A stretch of 64,000 nucleotides of DNA from Molossus alvarezi. Lineage: Eukaryota; Chordata; Mammalia; Chiroptera; Molossidae. Positions 55,276 through 64,000 of this stretch are shown here, piece after piece (within the stretch, counting starts at the first letter, position 1; each line of letters opens with the position of its first letter). The stretch lies in NCBI GenBank assembly GCA_037176705.1, contig CM073886.1, forward strand, positions 89,067,501 through 89,131,500, read 5' to 3'. Under the pieces are notes generated by a model. The model was not told where the DNA came from. It saw nothing but the letters and a program-made list of their open reading frames with translations, and made no database searches. The position numbers were made by a program, and so were the translations under genes.

Positions 55276-56206
55276 TCCTTGCCCGCCTCTATAGACAGAA
55301 CATTACCTGAGGACCATAACTGCTTTTTTAACTCCTCACAATACCTAGCAAAGCAGCACTTATTGGAAATATAATGGATGCTGCTGGGTGATGCCAGGAA
55401 CCATTCTTAACACCATTCATCTCGTTCATCTCAATTCTCCATCTCATGAGCTAGAAACAGAATTGTTTTAAAACTACATTGGAACACCTTCAATTCAACA
55501 GAACTCAGCACCTGCCTCTGTGCTCCGACTCTGCTGTAAGTCATCATAGAATCAGATGCTGTCACCAGCTTAGAAGTCCTTTCCCAAGAATGCACTTCAA
55601 AATCATTTATTGGAACTTTGTATTATCCCCAAACAATCCCTTCAGTTTCCCTATGGCCAGGCTGGACCCCAAGAGTAGAAAGCCATATTCTTACAATACT
55701 ACGAATCAACTGCAATAATGCTAAATAAAATCCACATGGGTTTTTATTCCGTTTGATGTTGGTGCTCAAGGAATAGTTCAAATCAGAAGACTATTAGTAG
55801 GTGGGAAAGGATGATGTTATAGATTCTGACTTTTGTCTATCTGTAACAGCTTTAAAGATAGGTAGCATTCATTCTTCAGGGCAACTTTGTTTTTATTAAA
55901 ACTTCTGATTGCCCTATTTCTTTCAAAATATGTAGGTATGCTTTCATTTTTCCACCTGTTTTCCACCTGTATTACCAGCCTGTTTCTCACAGATGGCTTC
56001 TTAGATGAACTAAGAAGAGGGAGGAAAAAAGGAGAGATTAAAACAGAGAAAGAGAAATGAAAATGGCCACAGCCTAGTGAGTCCAGGGTAGTAGGAATTA
56101 AAAGGTTGCGTATATGCATAAGTGAAGGACAGCTTATAAGTGAATATAAAATTCTCAAAGTTTAGACCTGACCTCCCAGTGAGAGTTACTGCATTTCCCC
56201 CTAGGA
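55276..56206. other. Unassigned non-coding sequence
   Basis: AT-rich, nothing recognised. Confidence 0.5.
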
Positions 56207-56430
56207 CAGTGTTTTTCAGATGGTGGTAGGAGGAGTGGCTTTGCACCCTAAGGGACACAGGGCACTGTCTAGAGACATTGCTGGTTTTCACAGCTGGGGG
56301 AGGACTACTACAGACATCCGGTGGGTAGGGGCCAGGAATGGTGCTAAACATACCTCAGTGCACAGGACAGTCCCCCACAACAAAGACTCATGTGGCCCAA
56401 AATGTCAATAGTGCCAAGATTTAGAAACTG
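56207..56430 (+). mobile_element. MER20-type hAT MITE
   Basis: CAGTGTTTTTCAGATGG at left, then 'acagggcactgtctagagac', 'attgctggttttcacagctg', 'catccggtgggtaggggcca', 'ggaatggtgctaaacatacc', 'gtgcacaggacagtccccca', 'ggcccaaaatgtcaatagtg' and the end TTTAGAAACTG. Full length at 224 bp. The MER20 name is from memory; the match in order is strong. Confidence 0.85.
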
Positions 56431-56749
56431 CCTTTGAGGAAAAGAGCGACAGGTAAGATAGTCGTGGGCTGGTTGAATGCAGAGAGGCGTGGCTCAAGCT
56501 GTTCCACAGAATAGTTCGATAATGGAGGAGGGGCGTGGGATGGCTGATCTGACAACCCACCTTCAGTGAAGCTGAGAAGCTGGTATTGTACGTCAAACAC
56601 TAAGAAGAGACAAAGATAGAAACAAGCCAGTTTGGGAGAGCTCCGTGGAGGGAAAATCAAGGGCAGAGGATGGGCCAAGGAGGGCAGGCACAGACTGAGC
56701 CCTGCTGATGCGGTAGAAGTAGACGTGATAGCTTAAAAGTGTTGTATCA
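56431..56749. other. Unassigned non-coding sequence
   Basis: No gene or repeat recognised. Confidence 0.5.
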
Positions 56750-56993
56750 GCCCTGGCCGGTTTGGCTCAGCGGTTGGAGCGTTGGCCTGCGGTCCTGAGA
56801 GACCCGGGTTCGGTTCCCGCTAAGGGCGCGGACCTCGGTTGCAGTTTGTCCCCGGCCCTGGTAGGTTGTGCGGGTGGCAGCCACTCGATGTGTCCCTTTC
56901 ACATCGATGTTTCTCTCTCTCTCTGTTCCTCTCTCTCCCTCCCACTCTACCTGAACAAAAAATGGAAAAAATGTCCTCGGGTGAGGATAAAAA
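56750..56993 (+). mobile_element. Ves SINE (type A)
   Basis: Full-length, little-decayed type A copy with perfect 15-bp TSD AAAAGTGTTGTATCA (56735-56749 and 56994-57008). Head CCCTGGCCGGTTTGGCTCAG, B-box-like GGTTCGGTTCC, CT tract, tail 'gtcctcgggtgaggataa'. The minus-strand frame 56747-57202 is a reverse read of it. Confidence 0.96.
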
Positions 56994-57008
56994 AAAAGTG
57001 TTGTATCA

Positions 57009-57497
57009 GACTGGTCAAAACTTTCTTCGTGTAGGGCCTGACGCCTTGATGGAGCTTCAAGGTTGGAATAAGGGAGACTGGGCCAATTTCTGTGCAACAT
57101 TTCATTGCTGTGAACACGAGATGGCTGTAAGGAAGATCCCTGTAACTTAATGGGCATCAGCACAGAGAATGGTCTCTGACTCCCAAGAGTTAACAGTCTC
57201 ATTCAGATAAAATTTACATATACATGTTATTGACGTCTACATTTTTATCTTCGCCGAATTCCTAAATCATGTATCAAATGCCAATTTAACTTCTTGACTT
57301 AAATATGAATAGGCATCTTAAATTAGCATAGTTAAAAATAAATTCTTGATAATTCCCCAAAACTATGCCTCCTACAGTTTGCCCTGTCACAGTTGCTCAA
57401 ATAAAAACTTTGGAAGTAATTATTCTCTTTTTCTGATGCCAAACACCCAATCAGGCAACAAATTGTCTCAATGCTGTCTTCAAAATATATCCTGATT
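57009..57497. other. Unassigned non-coding sequence
   Basis: AT-rich, nothing recognised. Confidence 0.5.
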
Positions 57498-57748
57498 GTC
57501 CTGGCTGCTTTGGCTCAGCAGTAGAGCCTCTGCCTGTGGACCAGTGAGTCATGGATTTGATTTTGGCCAAGGGCACATACCTCTGTTGCGTTTGTTCCTG
57601 GCCCTGGTTGGGGTCATGCAGGAGGCAACCAGTTGATGTGTCCCTCTCACATCAATATTTCTCTCCCTCTCCCTTTCTCTCCCTCTCTCTCTCTTCCACT
57701 ATATCTAAAGATAAATAGAAAAATATCCTTGGGTGAGGATTAAAAAAT
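57498..57748 (+). mobile_element. Ves SINE (type C)
   Basis: 'gtcctggctgctttggctca', 'gggcacatacctctgttgcg', 'gtcatgcaggaggcaaccag', 'ttgatgtgtccctctcacat', CT tract, 'atatccttgggtgaggatta'. More decayed than the type A copies. Followed at once by a TG microsatellite that probably grew at the tail. Confidence 0.88.
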
Positions 57749-57777
57749 GTGTGTGTGGTGTGTGTGTGTGTGTGTGT
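57749..57777. repeat. (TG)n microsatellite
   Basis: TG run with one interruption at the end of the Ves tail. Confidence 0.93.
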
Positions 57778-57784
57778 ACCCTGT

Positions 57785-58035
57785 TTGAAAAATTCTGATA
57801 AGTGAAAGAAGTCTCACAAAGGACTACATGTTGTATGTTTCCATTTATATGAATAGTCCAGAACAGGCACGTCTATAGAGGCAGAACACAGCTCAGTGGC
57901 TGCCAGGACTGAAGGGGACAAAGGGATGAGGGGTGATAGCTCAGGGTTACTGGGTTCCATTTAGAGATGATGGAAATGATCTAAAGTTGATTGTGGTGAT
58001 GGCTGCACAAATCTGTGAATATATTAAAAGCCACT
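57785..58035 (+). mobile_element. L1 LINE 3' UTR (old subfamily)
   Basis: 'gataagtgaaagaagtctca', 'tgtatgtttccatttatatg', 'aatagtccagaacaggcacg', 'ggcagaacacagctcagtgg', 'ctgccaggactgaagg' and 'ttgattgtggtgatggctgc' are old L1 3' UTR landmarks. Confidence 0.8.
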
Positions 58036-58039
58036 GGGT

Positions 58040-58680
58040 GGTAGGCAACTTGTTTTCTGCTCTACCTGGACACATCTTCATGAGCAGCTTTATTGACCCT
58101 TTGGAAACATAAGTCAGATTACATCATTCCTCTGCTCAAACATTTTCAGTGGCTCCCCTATCACTGCAGTGACAGCCAAAGTGACCTACCAGGCCCCATA
58201 CAAACCAGCCCCCACTTGGCATCCAGCCTCATCTTCGCTAACTCCTCATTACCCTCTGCTACAAACCACTATCTTTCTCCCTGCTTCTCAAACACACCAG
58301 GCCTCACGAACTTTTAACCTGCTATTTTGTATGCCTGTCCTCCCAGATCCAAGTGTCTCACCCCTTCATGTCCATCTATCTTTGCTCAAATACTTTTACT
58401 ATAAGACCTTCCTGAGAATCCTATTTAAACTGCAACTCCCCACCCCCACCTCCAGCACTTCCTAGCACTGTTTTTTGTTTTAGTTCTCTCTATAACACTT
58501 ATAAACATCAACAGAGCAGGTATTTTACTTAGTTCTTTTTACTTTCTAGGTTCCCTAAAATGGCAGCTTTATGAGAGCAATAATTTTTGTCTGTATGTCC
58601 ACTACTATATCCTTAGCACCTGGAACACAGACTAACATAACAAATGCTTAATGTAGATTTAAAGAAAGAACAAAACAAGT
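58040..58680 (+). repeat. L2 LINE 3' region, sense, long copy
   Basis: In order: 'gtcagattacatcattcctc', 'cagtggctcccctatcactg', 'caggccccatacaaaccagc', 'ctcatcttcgctaactcctc', 'tttgctcaaatacttttact', 'aagaccttcctgagaatcct', 'ttctctctataacacttata', 'tccttagcacctggaacaca' and 'acaaatgcttaatgtag'. The open frames at 58093-58465 lie inside this repeat. It explains the apparent coding-length frames. Confidence 0.85.
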
Positions 58681-59209
58681 AAAGGACAGTGCAAGACAGA
58701 ATGTAAAAATGGTAAACTATATAAAATTAAAAATCTATGCAATAGAAGTTTTACAAAAATAAGTCATTTTATATCTCTGTTTTACAGTCTTGATACATTT
58801 TTCCCCCTTTTGGGTGATTTCTATTATAGCCACGGTGACCTTACTTTCAAAACCAATAATTCATAGACACGGAAGAGGAATATATTGTCTTTAGAGAAGC
58901 AAACCCATAAAAATTAGTGATAACAATATGCCTTTAATAACCAACTGAAAAAAGACAGTGTTAGCAGGGGCAAGAAAGGGGAAAGAGTTCCTTTCAACCT
59001 GGACAATCTCTGGTTAATTTGCTTTCTGGGGTTTTGGCTCAGCCCCAGAAATGAAAAGGCGAGATCATGAGAGGATCACTGAGGCCCCATGCATGGCTGG
59101 AAAAGGAAAATGACCCTTATGAGCCAATAAGTCTCTTTGATTAGGATATGACTACAGGGTTTTGGCACCTCCTAGGGTTACTTGAAATCCTAGAGTTCCT
59201 CATGTTTCC
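58681..59209. other. Unassigned non-coding sequence
   Basis: Nothing recognised. Confidence 0.5.
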
Positions 59210-59380
59210 CCCAAAGAGCCTTTGATTCAGATAAGTGATTGCAGATGAATTAGATGAAACATTCTAATGAACCTAAAGGAAAATCATGATCTGATTAAGG
59301 AGTCATTAATGATCAGTGAATAACCATCTATTTTGTACATATTCATAAGCATTTTTATCAGCCTTGCTCCAAGACATATC
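59210..59380. promoter_or_regulatory. Possible conserved non-coding element
   Basis: AT-rich unique stretch with the 10-bp perfect palindrome TCATTAATGA (59303-59312), further TAATGA/ATTAGA/TTAAG cores and GATAAG. Not a repeat I recognise. Function is inference from motif density only. Confidence 0.25.
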
Positions 59381-61069
59381 TTATTTAAATAGATTTTAAC
59401 ATAAGATAGTTATACTTAGCCACATTGCAAGTAAAACCGTGCTAAGTCCTCAGGTAACTCCACCTTGGGAGAACCTAGAGTTGGGGACAACAGAGACCCC
59501 TAGTCCAGGAGCCACTACTTACCTAGTGTTCTACATTAGAACTGCATTCAAAGTACCCAGAGGAGAAGGACAGTGACCTGTGGAAACCCATAGCTACAAA
59601 TGAGTAATGAGTAACAATATCACATTTCTGAAGATGGGATTTGTAGAATCAAAGAAACGTCATGAAAAAAAGTAGAATTTCAAATGGTGGAGGGTTGGGT
59701 AGGTGGAGAAGAGCGAGAATGGCATTTGGGTGGGTGAAGGGGATTCTAGGCAGACTAACGTGAAGACAAGCCCTGTATTATGACAGCAGAGAAGCCCCTC
59801 CACTCATGCTTCTCAAGGAATTGGAAGGAAACTGGGTGTCCCAAGAGAAGGCCCCAGAGCCACAGTGACAGCTATTGTCTGGGGGACGTGGCATTCCAGA
59901 TGGCTGGAGCGGGGGAGCAGATTATGGCCAACAGCCTGGACATTTTCTCTACTTAACTTTGCACATAAACAGACCTGACTCAAATATTTTCAGAGCCTAG
60001 GGCAAGAGTATAAATGGAGGCCAATTTACATCTGAATTATAAACCAAGCAAGCTATTAAATAAAATTTGTTCTATTTTCCTACCTTCATGTATATACCTT
60101 TTCAACAAAATGGATGGCCAGATTCCAAAGCAAAATTCTCAGAATTCTCATCAGGGGACAACCAACTTCAGCCTCTGACCTGTGGACTATCCCCTTGTCT
60201 TCCCAAACCCAGCTCTATCCTGCACCTTTATCCACACATATGTGGACACCCAGACTGCATATCCAGATTCTGTCCACAGAATATGCATCTGACCACCCCT
60301 CGGGCCTAGGAGTTTGCACATCTGTGGCTCAGCCTCCCTTCTGAAGACAGACCCAGAGAAGAGGGTCCTGGAGGTCCTAGAAGTGGGCTCAGGACAATTT
60401 GGGCAGAGAATCCCAGCATCCTGGGTTCCAGAGGCGTGACCTGAGGGAGCAGAGCAGTGTCTAGGTGGGCATACGGGGGAAACACGCTTGGACGAGGCCA
60501 GAGAGGATCTAAAGTGCATGGCCCTCCTGTCTGGGTAGGGCAGAAACGACTGCCCCAGACACTTCCTCGAGTCTTCCCAACCACCCCAAGGAAACAGGTG
60601 GGAAAATCAAAGTTTATGCTTCTCCCAAACAAACAGTACTAGACTTGTTACTGATTCCGAAGATTTCCATTACGTCAGCATCTCCAAAAATGAGTCAGGA
60701 GAGAGGAGACTAATCTTTCTTAAAGATGAATTCCAAAAACTCTAAGTAGATATTCGCCCTCTGGGAACTGGACCTTTAACCCCTCTCCTTTGAGCATGGG
60801 CTAGATAGAGCCAGTGATTTGTACCAACAGAGAGAGCATAGAAACGGAAACACAGTAACTTGACAGTGAAGAAAGCTGGCAAACACTACCTTTACCAATG
60901 ATTGAGGTCAACCTCAGCCGTGAAGAGTCATGTTGATTTCATGTACCCCACAATAATATCTCGTGTTGATGAGGACGGATCTTCTCTGTGGCTTTCTTCC
61001 CCCAAACTCACGATCCCTGTGTAACCGTGAGAAAAACATCAAACACACCGAGAATAGGAACATCTACAA
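59381..61069. other. Unassigned non-coding sequence
   Basis: No gene or repeat recognised. Frames on both strands at 60067-60642 have no motif. Confidence 0.45.
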
Positions 61070-61452
61070 AATACCTGGCCAGACCCCACATGACCGTGAA
61101 GGTCTTAAAAAACAAACAAACAAACAAAAACAAAGAAAAACTGAGATACTATCACAGAGCAGAGATTCTGGAGACGTGGAAACTAGAGGCACTGCAGAAG
61201 CCTGGACTGTGTCCTGTCTCAGAAAAGAGACATTAATGTGGAAACTTGTGAAATACAAATGAAATCTGGAGTCTACTTAATAATACTGCAACAATGTTGG
61301 TTTGTTAGTTTTGACAAATGTACTATGGTAATATCAGATATTAGCAATGGGGACAACTGGGTAAGCAGTCTATGGAAACTCTCTGTAGTATCTTGGCAAC
61401 TTTTCTACAATTCTAACATTATTCCAAAGTAAAAAGTTATTTTAAAAAAAAA
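61070..61452 (+). mobile_element. L1 LINE 3' UTR (old subfamily)
   Basis: 'acatgaccgtgaaggtctta' then 'tactgcaacaatgttggttt', 'gttagttttgacaaatgtac', 'tatggtaatatcagatatta', 'tggaaactctctgtagtatc', 'ttggcaacttttctacaatt' and 'ccaaagtaaaaagttatttt': the end of an L1ME-type element with its A tail at 61443-61452. Confidence 0.8.
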
Positions 61453-62587
61453 ATGTTCATCCACAGCATCAAAGAATCACAGTCCATCCATCATGCTGTC
61501 CCACCTTGGCCCACATTCCCCCGACGGAACACTGGGATGGCATTTCCCAGGTCTGGAATGCTGGGCTGGAGGCCTGTTCATGAGAGCTCAAAGATGCCAA
61601 TTCTCACAGTCCAGAGCAGCGTGGTCCCAGAGGGGCATGCAAGTGACACAACCTCGGGACATCAAGATGTGTGTAAGCGTTCCAAAGAAAACAAACAAGG
61701 TTTAGAAGAAGAGAAGGGGAAATGACTTGTGGCATGTTTACAGTTTGGAACAGCATAAAATAGGAAACAAATGACATATATAAACCTCTGGTAATAAACT
61801 TGAGGAGGAATCATTAAACAGACCACAGAGACCTATCACTCTGCGGCAGAGCATCCGGCTGTGAAACCTCCCTCTAGCAAGCACACAGTAGGCCTCACAC
61901 ACCGACTCAAAATGAAGTGATTAGTAAATGTAGCCCCGCCTGCATCTCCTGTTAGAGGGGCATCGGGAGCTTGCACTAACCTCAATAGACCAATGATTTT
62001 CAAGGTAACCATTCGGTGCATCGTGGGAAAGTATCACAAGACCTAGATGTGGCCAGGCACCAGTTTGCATTCACTCAAAGAACCAGGAGAAAACAGGGCG
62101 AATCTCATACACATAGATATATAGGATTTGATAGTGAATGAAATGCAAATCTTTTCTGTGGTTATACATTTACTCCAGGCAGAAATAATGTCATTCCTAA
62201 TTAACTTCAGTATCTTCCGCCATCCCACTATGTTTCAGGGAAACAAAATCACACAAGTGCACTACAGTTGTCCCGGTAAAAAGGAGAATATCAGGAAATT
62301 TGCCAGCATGTCTTCCAAAAGCCACGTTTTGTTCTCTCATAGGGGTTCCTGCTATTGGGAAGTTGTTTTGAAAGTGATTAATTATATGAAACTCTAGGTC
62401 TTATAAAATGTAGTAGCAGTTTTGAAATACCTTGTACATAGGATTAACTACTTTTGAATAGATGTTTCAACATCCATCTGGGACTTAATTGTTAAACGTT
62501 CCTTTGTCAGATCACCAAAAATGGATTCCAACTCAAAGTGAACGATATTGCAAGAAGCCTATATTGCCCCCAGAAATACTTTGGAAG
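61453..62587. other. Unassigned non-coding sequence
   Basis: Nothing recognised. Confidence 0.5.
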
Positions 62588-62724
62588 ACAGAGATAGGTA
62601 GAAAGAGAAAGGAGACAGAGAAAGAGATAATGAGAGAGAGACAGAGAGAGGAGAGAAAGGAGAGAGAGAGAGAGAGATGGAGAGAGGGAGGAGACAGAGA
62701 GAGAGGGAGGGAGGCAGAGAGAGA
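62588..62724. repeat. GA-rich low-complexity tract
   Basis: Imperfect (GA)n/(GGGA)n/(CAGA)n purine tract. It gives rise to spurious frames of Arg/Glu (plus) or Ser/Leu (minus) repeats. Confidence 0.93.
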
Positions 62725-63884
62725 TTAGCTGTAGACAAATTTTGAAGTAAATGAGTTTCCATTTATCTGGCCATGCTCTGAACATTGTTTTGTCCTTCTT
62801 TTGTCCCCTCAGCCAAACTTTCCTGATTTGGACATTATTCCTGCAATTTTACAGTACCTTTGTTGCAATTAACAGAAATCCTAGCTCAAAATTTTTAGAT
62901 CAATTACTAAAAAAAAATCCAGAAATTGACCAGGTTTCAAACCAGTCTCTATCCTGGGCTCTAACAAAGAGGCCAGGACATGTTTGGTCTCATTTCTTTC
63001 ATTCCTATTCTCTGTGTTATCTGCCTTTCCCAATGCAGCTCCCAAGGGTAAATGCTTCCCAATTTTCATCTAAAGAGAAACATGTTAGAAATCAGGGTGA
63101 GATCATGAGATGGCAGAATGGCCAGAAAATACAGAAAGGTCCAGATTCTTCCTTGGCCATAGCCTTAGCCCTCATCCTCATCACCCCCCCTCCCCCATCC
63201 CTCGCCTCCAGCCTTGTGGTTTCCTATGGGACATATGCACACAGGAAAATGGGAACTGGAAACAAAACCCCACTTCACCACTTGCCAGGTGCACATTAGC
63301 CACAAAGCAGAGTTCCCTGGTAAATTCAACAAGAGTCCTTGATGCAGACTTAAGACTGCAGGCTGGTCTTTCCTGCCCAGCCACCAAGTAAATGTAATGA
63401 GAATTCCCAAATACTCAAATGTTTCGGGGAGAAGAGGATTTGAAAGACCCTCCCTAACTAACAACCTAGTGAGAGAAGAGGAAACGAATCCAAAGCTGAC
63501 TTCTCGTTCTAAACATTATGTAGATGGAGGCAGCAGCAGACAGCCATACCCCTGGGAGGACTTCTCCCACTAGACAGCATGGCTCCATCAGTGTCCTTAC
63601 ATCTGACCAAGGCATTGTATGTAGTATCACTTCCTTCTGGGGACGTACATTATTGTTACACATTGCCTCCAAGGCTCAGAGGTATTTCTTCCTAGAAGGG
63701 GCTTTCTGGCTTCTTAGGTGAAATGACTGATATTTCCTATGACAGCCAAGACAGGAAAAGTAGCCCAAAGACTAGCGAGGGACATGACTTGTGACAAACT
63801 CCATACGGAGATTTGTGGTACAGAAATGTGTTGAAACATGTCTGCAAGATAAATCTGGTCTTCACATTCATGTTCTTCAAAACT
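62725..63884. other. Unassigned non-coding sequence
   Basis: Contains the longest open frame of the window (62751-63299, 182 codons). It has no recognisable domain, no splice context I can support and ordinary AT-rich composition. Treated as chance. Confidence 0.45.
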
Positions 63885-63965
63885 TAGAGCCTGTCAGCAA
63901 TGGGGTAACTGTAAGCCAATTACTTCCCCTTTCTCTGCATTTGTTTTCTCACACATGGGGAGAGG
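63885..63965 (+). repeat. MIR SINE fragment, sense
   Basis: 'taactgtaagccaattactt', 'cccctttctctgcatttgtt', 'ttctcacacatgggg' resemble the MIR core around the 'cctcagtttcctcatctgtaaaatggg' landmark. Confidence 0.5.
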
Positions 63966-64000
63966 TGGAGTTGGCTCCATCCTAAGGTTTTTTTCCAGTG

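Noticed and set aside
56747..57202. 151-codon frame on the minus strand
   Set aside because: Reverse read of the Ves at 56750-56993.
58093..58465. Overlapping plus-strand frames of 74 and 98 codons
   Set aside because: They lie inside a long sense L2 3' UTR, which is non-coding.
62489..62728. Arg/Glu-rich reading frame (79 codons)
   Set aside because: Translation of a GA-rich low-complexity tract.
62751..63299. Longest open frame of the window (182 codons, plus)
   Set aside because: No recognisable domain, no splice or promoter context, ordinary AT-rich composition, and a length expected by chance in 64 kb searched in six frames.

Overview
The window looks like intergenic or deep intronic DNA from a bat, most likely a yangochiropteran (microbat-type) genome. 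The main evidence is a dense set of tRNA-derived SINEs of the bat Ves family. They have a head reading CCTGGCCGGTTTGGCTCAG, pol III A and B boxes, a pyrimidine-rich CT tract and an A-rich tail, and many are flanked by target-site duplications (TSDs). A SPIN-like hAT miniature element also fits a bat. The older layer is ordinary mammalian fossil DNA: L2, MIR, L1M, MER5/MER20-type hAT, Tigger and MLT1.

I found no protein-coding gene that I can support. Open reading frames are short (longest 182 codons) and none is recognisable. Several of the longer ones are reverse reads of Ves SINEs, L1 or L2. I see no true tRNA, rRNA, CRISPR array, riboswitch or operon.

Layout. 1-10 kb: antisense MIR, a Ves with a clean 14-bp TSD, a hAT element split by another SINE, antisense L2, then an L1 whose ORF1-side sequence runs almost directly into an L1 3' end. 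9.6-16.5 kb: an LTR-like block, L1 3' ends, an L1 nested inside an L1, a Ves inserted in the L1 tail, and long antisense L2. 18-32 kb: SINEs, two composite Tigger insertions, microsatellites and MIRs. 33.8-35.5 kb: three head-to-tail Ves copies sharing one target sequence. 36-49 kb: L2/L1/MIR/MER5 fossils in otherwise featureless sequence. 50-53.2 kb: an antisense LTR candidate with a CRE palindrome, a 73-bp head-only Ves insertion with a perfect 18-bp TSD, an MLT1 LTR inside an L2, and the SPIN-like element. 54-64 kb: MER5, MER20, Ves, L1 and L2 copies, plus two AT-rich segments with clustered homeodomain/POU-type motifs that could be conserved regulatory DNA.

There is no gene system to assemble here; the content is a stratigraphy of transposons. 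The most noteworthy items are the head-only retroinsertion, the horizontally transferred SPIN family member, the nested Tigger stack, the repeated use of one insertion target by Ves, and the LTR with a complete core promoter layout. Family names come from sequence memory, not a database search, and boundaries without a stated TSD are approximate.
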